A stretch of 64,000 nucleotides of DNA from Amphiura filiformis (lineage: Eukaryota; Echinodermata; Ophiuroidea; Amphilepidida; Amphiuridae): the NCBI RefSeq assembly GCF_039555335.1, contig NC_092644.1, forward strand, positions 43,758,667 through 43,822,666. The letters are read 5' to 3'. Below are positions 36,261-46,209 of the stretch, piece after piece (the first letter of the stretch is position 1; every line of letters starts with the position of its first letter). The notes below the pieces were generated by a model that saw nothing but the letters and a program-made list of their open reading frames with translations, made no database searches and was not told the DNA's origin. The translations under genes and the position numbers were made by a program.

Positions 36261-37859
36261 TTACCTACGAATACAATTTTTCATAGCACTAGATATATCT
36301 TTAAAAATGGAAATCACTAATAAATGCGCAATTGATACAAGCTTTGATATGTCCAATACTGAAATGCATTGCATTCGGACATCTTTATTATTGTGTTTAG
36401 CTGCCAGAAATTCTAAATGGCACAAAGGTAGGTTTGGTACAAATATGCATTACCTCCGAATACATGTTAAAAGCTGTGCCATTTCCACAAAGTGAGAGAA
36501 TAGTATAGTAAACAATAGTTAAGCAATAGGTGCAGGGTAATACACTCTTTATTTCTACCAAGTTTCAATAACCTGCGTTTAAATATTTCTGAGATGTCAA
36601 CAATAAAAGCAAGTATTCGTAGGTAAATTTCGGTAACCGAATGTTACCTACGAATACACTTTTACATCATGACAGTATTGTGAAACACCGCCATTCATGC
36701 CAATGCCCATATTGGTACATAACGAAGGCCTGTATGTTTGCTATCAAATCATATGTCAATGAAAGTTGCGAATTCACATACATGCCCACCATGCAAAACT
36801 GAATACGGCTTAATTGGTGAAAATATGTACTGAAATAGACGACGGTCTGCTCATTTGAAAGAAAAATCAGATTCAAAGAAGATTAGAGGGGATAAATACT
36901 TGGATTTGTCAACTTTCATATGTGCTTCATTTTAAATGTTTACCGACCTTCTGGTTTCTTAGTAATTTGTGTCCAAATTGATTTATTCGAAGGTAACTTT
37001 TGACGTTTTCGCTAAGGTTACCTACGAATACCATGGAAAAAACGACAGTTCTCATTGTCTCATGATCTAGACAACACATTGATGGACCCTGGTATAAAGC
37101 TAATTGTAGTTGCCCTCAAACGAAAGGCCACAAGACGTAACTGACTCCAAGATGGACTTCACAAGTCTGCAATAACGGTTTTAAGCGATTTGTGTGCAAT
37201 TAAGCAAATTAAAGTCACTTTAGTGCCTTTGTTTCTTACTTCAATCCTCTTTCAACCGCTGTGAACCGACATTATTAATACATGATAGGGTCTAAAGTAT
37301 CAATAAACGCACATAAAGAAAATAATACATTCAAAGTGCTTTATAAAATGAAGTTTTGATTGCGATATCTACCAAAAGTCTAATTCTTACCTACAAATAC
37401 TGAAATGTTACTTACGAATACAGCATAATATATGACATGTGTAATGAAGTGTCCCTACCAATGGAAATTAATTGTCAAAAACTTTAAGCGGTACCCAGGA
37501 CACTATTATTACCCATATACGGATTGTATAAAGCGTTAGGTGTATGCGTATAATTTCTAATATTCTTGAAAACATATATCATACTAGTTCTTATACAATG
37601 TGTAAATTGATTCATACTCATTTGATAAATAAAATACAGAAACTGACCTAAACTTCATTTTCAAAAATAAACTAGCATAAATTGACTAAGGTCATATTGA
37701 TCGCGTTATAAAAATAAAAACAAATATTTTCTGGTTAGCATTTTCCTGACACCCTGTGGTCTATATTACACGAAAAAAAGCGTTAATGGGAATATTCCAT
37801 TTGTTTTAGGTTGATTAGTATTGCGATAGTGAAAGCATCCTAGTGGTATTCGTAGGTAA
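36261..37859. repeat. Cluster of eight TTACCTACGAATAC motifs
   Basis: Starts at 36261 (+), 36450 (+, one change), 36613 (-), 36644 (+), 37018 (+), 37387 (+, one change), 37408 (+, one change) and 37846 (-). The motif was not noticed elsewhere in the window. Spacing is irregular. All copies lie inside the roughly 2.6-kb segment that splits the RTE fragment, so they may be protein-binding sites of the inserted element. No open frame of note. Confidence 0.85.
36613..36657. repeat. 45-bp nested palindrome
   Basis: Two divergent TTACCTACGAATAC motifs form a perfect 14-bp stem enclosing a second small hairpin TTCGGTAACCGAA (stem TTCGG/CCGAA, loop TAA). Confidence 0.9.
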
Positions 37860-37989
37860 CATTGGGTTTTGATATCACATTTACTATCACACGTCCTGGA
37901 TTTATTTTTCAAGATTAGTAATGGCACTTTTGGTTCCTATAAGGCCAATATGTCATCAATCAATGGGCAAAAGGAAAAAATTGTGGAGA

Positions 37990-38252
37990 CATTTTTATTT
38001 CGGACTTTTATTTTTGGCCCGTGGACACTTTTGGTTGGATTCGACCATATCTTTGTGTCTGCTGAAAGCTGCCCATCCTGCTTGCGTTTTTCTCTTTATT
38101 TCCTGCGGCTGATTCCCATCTGGCCAAATCTCTTGTCCTAGGTAAGTGTATTTGGATACACGTTCCAGTGTTTCATTTCCAATTTTGATTTCCTTATTAT
38201 CTGCATACATGTTGAACATGACCTTTGTTTTTGACATGTTCATTTTTAGCCA
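37990..38252 (-). pseudogene. RTE-clade retrotransposon, palm/thumb fragment
   Basis: Minus-strand residues include KIWLKMNMSKTKVMFN, then VSKYTYLGQEIWPDGNQPQE and a Lys/Arg-rich segment with GWAAFSRHKDM. This is the part of an RTE reverse transcriptase between the YADD box and the thumb. It is colinear with 34960-35417, the two parts forming one truncated insertion later split by other DNA. No YADD box is present. Confidence 0.75.
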
Positions 38253-38639
38253 TATTTTTGACAAATTGAAACCAATTATAGTTTTCTTCAAATAAGCAGT
38301 CTGCAAGCCGTAAAAGACATTCATGTTTTATATTAGAGACCTTTTATATGTTGTTGACAAGCTAACAATATTATAGGTGCACTTATACTGAAAAGGGTTG
38401 AATGAATTGTGGCCACTGTGGGCCCAACTTTCAGCACTCTCTTACCAAATGATCTCATTTAATTTCAATTACCATTTTTTTCAGTAACCTTTTTTCAAGT
38501 ACCTACTTTATAAAATATTCTGGATACATTTTAGATAAAATCTAAAATAACAAATTTTGTTCTCTATTATAGGCAGATTATATATCGTTATAATTGGTTG
38601 ATGTAAGAATATCGTGAGTGTATAGTACTTAAAGACTTA

Positions 38640-39272
38640 TGCTGATCAGGAGGATGGTAAAAATCATCGAAATTCAGATTTTGGTACCTTTGTTAGTGTC
38701 ATAATACATAGTGGTTAAGCCGAACGCCGTGCATTAAAGACAAAATAAGTCAGTTTACATGAATATGTAATTTCTCTACTTAAGTAGAAAAATTAGTTAC
38801 AGGTATTTGACTGGGGCTTAGGCTTTATCAATGCTGCCGTTTTCCTCGTTTGTTGCCAAAGTTTTCATTTCAAAAATACCTAATGACAATGTTAAGGTTA
38901 TTAATTATTTTAAACTGTTGTGATTTGGTAGTTCTCAGCATCTTACGAATGGTAGTGAGCTTTGGCAAAAACTGCATTGCTCAATTCATAGCGAGTGTGT
39001 GGAAGAATTAAAATATCACAGATATACTGTTATAGGTGCTGCGGTTCTTGAGTTACGTTGTAAAGAGGGCTGAAACAACAACACTTATGTAAAACGTACA
39101 TAACTCATTTACAACAATAAATTAAGCAAGATAATGAAAATCGATTTTTAGGTTGCTTCGACCAACAATACCTCGTCTACCCTTAATGACTTATCCTTCA
39201 CTTTTAGGCAATTTTATATACAATTTTTAATTTTTACACTGTCACTGGGATCACTGAATAAGCTTTTAAGAC
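38640..39272 (+). repeat. Dispersed repeat R2, copy 1, interrupted by R3
   Basis: Matches 59385-59732: GGTAAAAATCATCGAAATTC, CATTTCAAAAATACC and AATGACTTATCCTTCACTTT are shared. Copy 1 is split by R3 (38900-39188); copy 2 is continuous. Confidence 0.8.
38900..39188 (-). mobile_element. R3, near-complete copy inserted in R2
   Basis: Ends are TTAAGGTTATTAATT and CTCGTCTACCCTTAA, so TTAAGG is inverted at the two tips. The empty site is seen at 59630-59650. An AATG on both sides may be a short target duplication. Confidence 0.75.
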
Positions 39273-39386
39273 CTTGTTACATTCAACTGTCAAAGTTTAA
39301 ATAATGGACTACTTGTTGTTGCTTGCGTCTTCAACGTCAAACTGTGATGAATTTGCAGTGTTGCGCTCCAAATGGCCTGCAAATTG

Positions 39387-39865
39387 CCCGGGGGGGGGGC
39401 ACTTCCATGACACATATGCATCATGTGCCTCGGGATAGACCCCCTTTTTCAAACCGGCTTGTACCCAATGACCCCCTTTTTTGTGTTATGGTCCTACCTA
39501 TTACCCAATGACCCCCTTTAAAAAAATTCATGTACTCAATGACCCCCTTTTTCTATTTCCTGCTATATGTGATTTTTCACATTTCCAAGGTGGCCAAGTT
39601 GTTTTTACGCAGTTTGGCACTTATTTATGTGTACTTAATGATACTCTTTTGGCAATCCTGTACTCAATGACTCCCATTTTACTTTTTGTTACCCCAATGA
39701 CCATCCTTTTTGCAAAGTTTCATACCGAATGACCCCATTTTTATTCAGGTTGTGTACTGAATGACCCCATATTTTTGTAATTGTACATTTGACCTGAATG
39801 CCCCCTACTTTTAACATGGCCGAGGCACATCCCTGCCATTTCAGATAGGGAGTGCCTCCCCCGGG
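39387..39865. mobile_element. 479-bp MITE with internal minisatellite and 8-bp target duplication
   Basis: Ends CCCGGGGGGGGGGCACTTCC and GGGAGTGCCTCCCCCGGG are imperfect inverted repeats. GCAAATTG flanks both sides (39379-39386 and 39866-39873); an 8-bp duplication is typical of hAT-type transposition. The interior is a degenerate tandem of about ten units around TACTCAATGACCCCCTTTTT. Open frames through it are repeat artefacts. Confidence 0.85.
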
Positions 39866-40389
39866 GCAAATTGATTAGAGTAGTTTGGTCAACTCTTTTT
39901 GGAGACTTATTACAGGCGCTTGTCACTCCACTCCTGGTTTTGGTATCAATTCACTACCCAAATCAAACTGCTGTTTATACTATTTATGACTATAACCCGG
40001 GGTCTATGGTTCCAGGTTATTTAACCAAATGTTTGTGTTGGTCAAGTTTAGGAGTAACACAATGTTACACACAATACAGACTGAAGAGGAAACCACCTTG
40101 TCGATTAATCTCAAAAGTACTCTTCAAATTTTTTGCCCGAAATGTTGATGAACGCTGTCCGTCTAGACGGCTTATTAAAATATTCTTATGGGACAAAATG
40201 ACAAGCTAACGTTTCAGTTTGTTATGAATTATTATTTCCTCCCCCTCTTTGCGCTTTTCAAGTATGTTGTAATTATGTCCCTCATTTCCGTCGTTTATTT
40301 TGCTGCAAAGTTGTTTACATCGGTTTTCAAGATGATCAGCATATGTCAGCTTTATGAGTCCGTAAGACAACACAGTAGACATTCATCTG

Positions 40390-41885
40390 AAGTGTGGAAC
40401 AACATTAGTAGCCCAGTCAAATTAAAAAAGCACTCACCACTAATTGCAACAGAATCGATTTCACAAGCGTTCATCACACAAACACATATCAAAGGTCTCG
40501 GAAAATCCAAGTAGTGGAACAGTGCCTAATTTGCATCAATCCAAAAAGGATACTTATGCAGGGGTGAAATTTCAAATTTGGTCAAATCTTGTTAAAAACC
40601 ATATACCAATGTATTCCTCTCGTTATAAGGATTCAGAAAAAGTTTAGTTTGACCTATCTCCGATGTACATTTCTCGCGTTATAGGGAAAAGGTTCAAATG
40701 TCAAAATTTGGATTCCACAGGGCACACCGACATCGCCCGGTTAATAATTACATTATACAGCCAGAGACACTGAAATGAATATCCCGGGATCGATACACGT
40801 GAATATGCTATGCACGATTGATATTCAGACGATAAATCTTTGGATACCGGGTAGAAAATTATGAATATCTCCCGTAAATGATTTCGTATAAAGAAACCAG
40901 ATCTGATTCCTTGCACTTGAACATATATGTTCAACGGATATTATCGTCGTTAGCTGGCGTCTTGAGAAAGACGCGAGCGTCTTGAACTCAAAAACGGACA
41001 GAAATATTCTGATTTTCTGATGTGAGCGCTCACTCACATGGCGTATACACACAGAGGTCACACACACCCCAGTGTGAGCACTCACTCACATGGCGTATAC
41101 AAGCACACCCCCACACAGAGAAGTCAATTACCGAGCTATTGTCAGTAGCCTTAGTAGGGATGTCCCTCGGCTCATTATGCGTCTCAAAGGTCGGAACAAA
41201 ATGGCCATGCGTGGCTATGGATTCAACCTACCATGGCGATTTCTGCCATGAAGATATCGGGGCGATGACACTGTGCAGGGGACAAAAATTAAAAAATACT
41301 CTGATTTTGATAAAAAAAATAGTCTCATATTGTTCTGCTTGCAAAAGCATTTAAAAAAAGAATAGTTTGTCATATCTCAGGAGGTTTGTTATCTTTGTAA
41401 CATGGCAAAGAAGATCAAAATTCAATGAGCCCTGTTGACCGTGCCCCATTTTGTGATACTACTATGCAACAAAACATCCAAAGCAATGCAACATTTTGCC
41501 CAAGCAACAATTTGAGTCAGTTGGATTAAAATTGGAGCATATTTCAATCGTAAACGTCAGTGGACCTAAAATTTGACCTTTGACTTTGTTGCCTATAACT
41601 CGAGAACTGTATGTTATAGACTGGTCAAACTTTACTTGAGAGCATTACATTGATATGGTTTTTAACAAGAGTAAACCAACTTTGAAATGTCACCCCCTGC
41701 GTAAGCAACCAATTTGGATTCAAGCAAATTAGGCACTGTTCCACTACTTGGATTTTCGGGGGCTTTTGATGTGTTATTTAATATGCTTTTCTGAAATGAA
41801 TGGCGATTAAATGGATTTTGTTGCAATTAGTGGTGGGTTAACCCATTATTTTTCTTAATTTTACTGGGCTATAGTTCAACTCTGA
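40390..41885. mobile_element. TIR element of about 1.5 kb with E1 nested inside
   Basis: Left arm about 40390-40548 and right arm about 41706-41885 are inverted repeats sharing TAGTGGAACAGTGCCTAATT, CACCACTAATTGCAACA and TAGCCCAGT. E1 copy 2 (40722-41278) lies inside. No transposase frame recognised. Confidence 0.7.
40722..41278. mobile_element. E1, copy 2 (without the MITE)
   Basis: Ends CACACCGACATCGCCCGG and CGGGGCGATGACACTGTG. Matches 2653-3790 minus its nested MITE. A local duplication containing GTGAGCNCTCACTCACATGG (about 41022-41100) is specific to this copy. Confidence 0.7.
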
Positions 41886-42049
41886 TGATCTCACAAAATG
41901 TACCGAGTAATACATAATGATAGATTAGCTGTCACCATGGTCACGCAGCACCAAGAATGCACAAAACCATGACATGATAATAACACTTGCTTCTTACCCA
42001 CCTGCCGATTATATATCATCAGAGATCCTAAAATAGATCTCGAATATTA

Positions 42050-42330
42050 TAAATAAAAAATAATAAAATAATAATAAAAATAAATTTTGGATTTATAAAG
42101 CGCCTTTCTCCAGATCTTAGAGGACTCAAAGCGCTGTAATTTCGCTGCAATGGTGAATAATAACAATCAGATCGCATCAACTAGGTTGCTGCCGAACGGC
42201 GCACACCTATCCGCATTTAGATTGTAACATCCACCAATTATCTGTGCAGCTCCCCAAATTCCATTGGGTGAAGGAAGTTTTTTTGATAACCAAACAAGTG
42301 CAGTGTGCGGTATGTGTATTATTATTATAT
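42050..42330 (-). mobile_element. SINE-like repeat with AAT-rich tail
   Basis: On the minus strand the core CAGCGCTTTGAGTCCTC, AAAGGCGCTTTATAAATCC is followed by a (TTA)n-type tail (42050-42095). The GCGCT...GCGCTTTATAAAT end plus a triplet tail is a common SINE ending in invertebrate deuterostomes and molluscs (recollection). No Pol III boxes were identified at the other end. Confidence 0.5.
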
Positions 42331-43343
42331 ATATCAATGCATATATCAATTTAATATATTTTAAAAGATTTGATTTTAAATCTAAAAGATTCAAGATTAT
42401 ACAATATTTTAGATTACAATTTTAATCCAGGTTTGATTTGATGTTTTGCAATAAGATACTATATATCTCTGAAGGAGTGGTATTTTTGACGAAAGAGACG
42501 AAAGGCAGACACCCACCACGCACATGATCATTATTTGGAGATTGAACAATTATATTACTGACACAGGCGGCTGTACAAACATGCATTATTTTAAGACCAA
42601 TCTATTGTATCTAAGTTTTTTGTGGAATGTGTAGAGGCATATGCTTGTAGACAGAATTCTACGGTATAACATGACTACCTTTCTCACAGGCCCAGCTTCA
42701 AACCGCTGTCACTCAGCATATGCCCATCACTTCCAAAGTTGAGTGCCACATGAGGGATTAATGAAGCTGATTACTTTGAAGCATGAATTGAATTTGACTT
42801 TGAAACTACATGTATTCATCTACATTCAGCGGAGCAAAGTTTTATCAAAGGTGTATATCGCCTGTTTTGTTCAATCATTGTATGATGGAATGCATTCAAA
42901 AACCAATGAGATAGAGGAAGAGATACCTGGTGGAGGCTAATCATATTAAGGGGATATTCGGGCGGCAGATCGTCGTCTTGGGATTATAAATAACCCCATA
43001 CACTGCTTAACACGCAGATATTATGCGTAATGGAAGCATGTGATGCGAAAAATCACATATGAAAGTTATTTATAGGGTAACATGGAACCGCTGACCTTGA
43101 ACACATTTAGCAGACCTTATGAAAAAAGAAAATTATTCCGGGTCTCTAATGATTGCACTTAATTATGCCACTATCCCACTGCTGAATTGGAAGTCAAAAT
43201 CATGCAAATGTTGAGTTGCTGTACTTACACGCTGAGCTGAAATAGTTTCATTCCATGCGACATAATTCAAAATCACAGCCCAAAGCTAGGATTGCCATTG
43301 TTCCCATTTTTCACGTTTTGTAACCAACATTCAAAGATCATTA
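42331..43343. other. No gene seen
   Basis: AT-rich sequence with short open frames only; no repeat partner found in the window. Confidence 0.45.
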
Positions 43344-43590
43344 TAAACTCCTTAACAAAAGTTTGGAAAGTTTTTTCAAGCATCTATATCTCAGATTATT
43401 TGTGTCATGTTCATATCGTGTTGCATATCAATGGATAGCTACTTTATTCTCCTTAGCAATGACGCCACATTTGAAACAATCATCTTTTTCACGCCTGAGT
43501 ACACGTACGTCTGGTAAATGTAGTGGGGTCTCAAACAGAATATGCCAAATTGGCCATTATTCTGTGCAGCAAGCTGCAATCCCATATCTT

Positions 43591-43690
43591 CACAATCAAT
43601 CTGGGACCTCATGCAATCCGCCAGTAGTACTTCCATGATGACATCGACAACGCTCGCCCCCACCCCATAGAGTCAGGGTAGTCAACCACT
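43591..43690 (+). pseudogene. Tc1 transposase fragment, second-Asp region
   Basis: One plus frame gives LGPHAIRQ, a stop, then YFHDDIDNARPH (codons for DNARPH at 43646-43663). DNARPH is the hallmark around the second catalytic Asp of Tc1/mariner DDE transposases. Stops and a frameshift before the RTE insertion show it was already decayed, or decayed later. The expected continuation VNHY is split by the RTE and resumes at 45434. Confidence 0.8.
43680..43690. repeat. Target-site duplication of the RTE insertion, left
   Basis: AGTCAACCACT, repeated with one change (AGTCAATCACT) at 45434-45444. The duplicated bases are part of the Tc1 transposase codons for V-N-H. Confidence 0.85.
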
Positions 43691-43702
43691 CTCTCTCTCT
43701 CT

Positions 43703-45118
43703 CTAGGTGCCATATCCTAAGACGTTGGCGATCATGTCATGCCACAATTCTCTGTTATAAGCCATCTCCAGAAGCTCTGTCGCTTCATGTTCAGCTCCTC
43801 TTTCTTTTAGCCAGTCTTTCAGATTTGATAACCACATCACTCTCTTCCTGCCTCTGCTCCTTGTTCCTTCTATTCTTCCTGTCAATACTAGGTTCTCGAA
43901 ACCATCCTTTCTGAGGATATGACCAAGGAATTTGAGCTGCTTAACTCTGATTTCATGTAACAGCTTCCTGCTCACATTTGCTCTACTTAGGACTTCGTCA
44001 TTAGACACTTTATCAGTCCACGGGATCTTCATCATTCTTCTAAGGAACCACATCTCGCAGCTCTCCAATCTTCTTTTAATGTCTGTTGTTATTGACCATG
44101 CTTCACTTCCATACATTAATACAGGGACGACATAGCAGTTGAGTACCCGAATTGTGGTCTCTATACTGAGGGCACTGTTTTTTAAGATCTTGCCTAATTT
44201 TGAGAACGCAGACTTAGCCAGTGAAATCCTTCTCTTAACCTCCTTAATACATCTTGCATCTTCTGTGATTAGACTGCCAAGGTAGTTGAAGGAGGAAACT
44301 TGCTTAATTCTTTGATCTTTCACCTTCAATATGCATGTTGGGCTTTCAGTCTTTGATACCACCATACATTCTGTCTTCTTGCAATTTAACGATAAACCTT
44401 TCCTCTCACTTTCCTGAACCACCACATCAAGAAGCCTTTGCAGATCCTCCTCAGACTCAGCTAATAGGACAGTGTCATCTGCATATCTTATGTTCGTGAT
44501 GTTATGTCCACCTATACTGAGACCATTTTCCTTTTCTAGCTCCCTTAGAATCAGCTCACTGTAATAATTAAAGAGATCTGGTGACATCACACATCCCTGC
44601 CTGACTCCTCTCTTAATGCTTGCATATTCACTACAATCTCCATCCACCCTTATGCACGCTGTTTGGTTCCAATAAAGGTTCTGCAACAGTCGTAGATCCT
44701 TTCCATGCAGGTCTAGCTTACCAAGATCTTCAAAAAGCTGATCATGTCTCACCTTGTCAAAGGCTTTTGAGTACTCAATGAAACACATGAAAACATCCTT
44801 CTGCATCTCTACCGCTCTCTCTGATATCATTCTCAAGACAAAAATCGCATTCCTGGTACCAGCATCTTCTACAAAGCCGAACTGCTCTTTACCAATCTCA
44901 GGTTTTATTCTACTTCTTACACGGAGTAACAGGATTCTTAGAATTATCTTTGTAACATGGCTCATAAGGCTAATTGTATGGTGTTGTTCACAATCCACAG
45001 CGCCAGGTTCCTTGGGAAGAGCAATAAAGATTGATTTGCTCAGGTCTTCCGGAAATATCCCATCATCATACATTCTGTTGATGACTCCTGTCAATTTCTC
45101 AATTCCATAATCCTCCAA
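43703..45118 (-). pseudogene. RTE reverse transcriptase, open over 471 codons
   Basis: RNA-dependent DNA polymerase of an RTE retrotransposon, used for target-primed reverse transcription. Visible motifs: GIFPEDLSKSIFIALPKEPG (block 1-2 region), EQFGF, CFIEYSKAFDKVRHD (first catalytic Asp), GVRQGCVMSPDLFN, YADD at 44474-44485 (catalytic pair), LNCKKTECMVV, FNYLGSLI, and a C-terminal region ending RELWHDMIANVLGYGT. The first codon is TTG, not a true start: the real ORF2 would begin in the endonuclease. The endonuclease is in another frame, carries a stop and is truncated, and the linker between the domains seems shortened, so the element is inactive despite the intact polymerase frame. Confidence 0.9.
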
Positions 45119-45433
45119 TGCTGTTCAAAATCTACCTTCTTTGTGATCTTCGCTCTCTTCAACTTTCTCAGCTTACAACGAAGTGTGCATACTACTGGAA
45201 TATGATCACTCCCGCAGTCTGCCCCTGGATGTGTCTTCGCATGTTTCACTGCTCTTCTAAATCTGTCATTAATGGTTATGAAACCTATATGGTTCCTCGT
45301 GCGATCCCCAGAGCTCTTTCATGTATATATTCTTCTGGGGTGCTCCTTAAACCAAGTGTTTGTGATTACCATGTTATTTGCTTCACACCACTGCACCCAC
45401 CTATCGTCACGCTCATTTCTTTCTCCGTGTCCA
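45119..45433 (-). pseudogene. RTE apurinic-like endonuclease, C-terminal remnant
   Basis: Minus-strand translation gives GERNERDDRWVQWCEANNMV, then ITNTWFKEHPRRIYT, an in-frame TGA (45319-45321) where RTE relatives have Trp, then GDRTRNHIGFITINDRFR and GADCGSDHIPVVC. The SDH box is the endonuclease's conserved C-terminal catalytic motif. The frame differs from that of the downstream polymerase. Confidence 0.85.
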
Positions 45434-45655
45434 AGTCAATCACTACCTGCAGAATATGAGAGTAGAGAGAATGGAATGGCCTGCCATCAGCCCAGACCTC
45501 AACCCAATTGAACACTTGTGGGACCTGCGACGAATCTTGATTGAAGAATGGAATGCCATCCCATAGCAACGTGTGACCAGGCTGATGAGCAGCATGAGGA
45601 AGATGTGCCTGGCTGTTGTGACTCCCTGTGTTTTGTCCATCCGCTATTGAGGTTT
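45434..45655 (+). pseudogene. Tc1 transposase fragment, C-terminal catalytic region
   Basis: The plus frame reads QVNHYLQNMRVERMEWPA, then ISPDLNPIEHLWD and a helical tail, ending in a stop at 45566. SPDLNPIEHLWD holds the third catalytic acid (the Glu of PIE) of Tc1-type DDE transposases. It directly continues the DNARPH fragment left of the RTE insertion. Confidence 0.9.
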
Positions 45656-46150
45656 AGTGACCATTGCCGTGTTGTTTGAGCACAGAATAATGGCCAATTT
45701 GGAATATTCTGTTTTGAGACCTCACTACATTCACACGACGTGTACTAGCCGTGAAAAAGGTGATTGTGTCAAAAAGTGGTGTCATTGTAAAGGAGAATAA
45801 AGTAGCTATCCATTGATATGCAACACGATATAAACATGTCACAAATAATCTGAGATATAGATGCTTGAAAAACCTTTCCAAACTTTTGTTGAGGAGTTTA
45901 TTTAGTACATAAACTAACTGGGTTATAGAACTCAGTTCTTGCATGTTGCATGTTGAATAAAGCATTCGTAAAATAAGCACCCTCGTATTATAATGTGTCT
46001 CAACACTGAACATGCGGATTACACATAATTGTTGTATACGTATTGCAATGCCCATAGGACATTGAGTTGTAATTTCGGAAAATATAAATTTGACGATATC
46101 TTTGTCAAATTACCGAATCTACAAAAAATTTACGTACACAAGCTTGATGG

Positions 46151-46209
46151 TATAAAAATCTCTACTTTTTTGGAATAAGTTGGAGGATGAGGCTGTGGAT
46201 CACGAAGTG
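46151..46209 (+). repeat. Direct repeat flanking a LINE, left copy
   Basis: TTTTTTGGA followed by GAGGCTGTGGATCACGAAGT recurs at 48491-48548 (about 58 bp, roughly 85 percent identical). The two copies flank the LINE at 46210-48490 and may be an unusually long target-site duplication or two copies of another repeat. Confidence 0.75.

Larger units (their letters stand above)
43691..45433 (-). mobile_element. RTE-clade non-LTR retrotransposon, 5'-truncated
   Basis: On the minus strand: the end of an endonuclease domain (45433-45119), then a reverse transcriptase frame (45118-43703), then at once a (GA)n tail (43691-43703). A tiny 3'-UTR ending in a short tandem repeat and the 11-bp target duplication are typical of RTE elements. 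Length is about half of a complete element. Confidence 0.9.
43344..45900 (+). mobile_element. Tc1-like transposon, internally deleted and interrupted
   Basis: Ends TAAACTCCTTAACAAAAG (43344) and CTTTTGTTGAGGAGTTTA (to 45900) are inverted, with TA at each tip. The inverted repeats extend more than 200 bp inward (43344-43570 and about 45665-45900). Between them are only the distal parts of a Tc1 transposase. The N-terminal HTH domains and the first catalytic Asp region are missing, and an RTE element has been inserted at 43691-45433. Confidence 0.9.

Noticed and set aside
44754..45459. Plus-strand open frames of 113-118 codons
   Set aside because: They are antisense shadows of the minus-strand RTE endonuclease and reverse transcriptase.
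45654..46055. 133-codon minus-strand open frame
   Set aside because: It lies mostly in the right inverted repeat of the Tc1 element and mirrors the frame at 43363-43638 in the left repeat.
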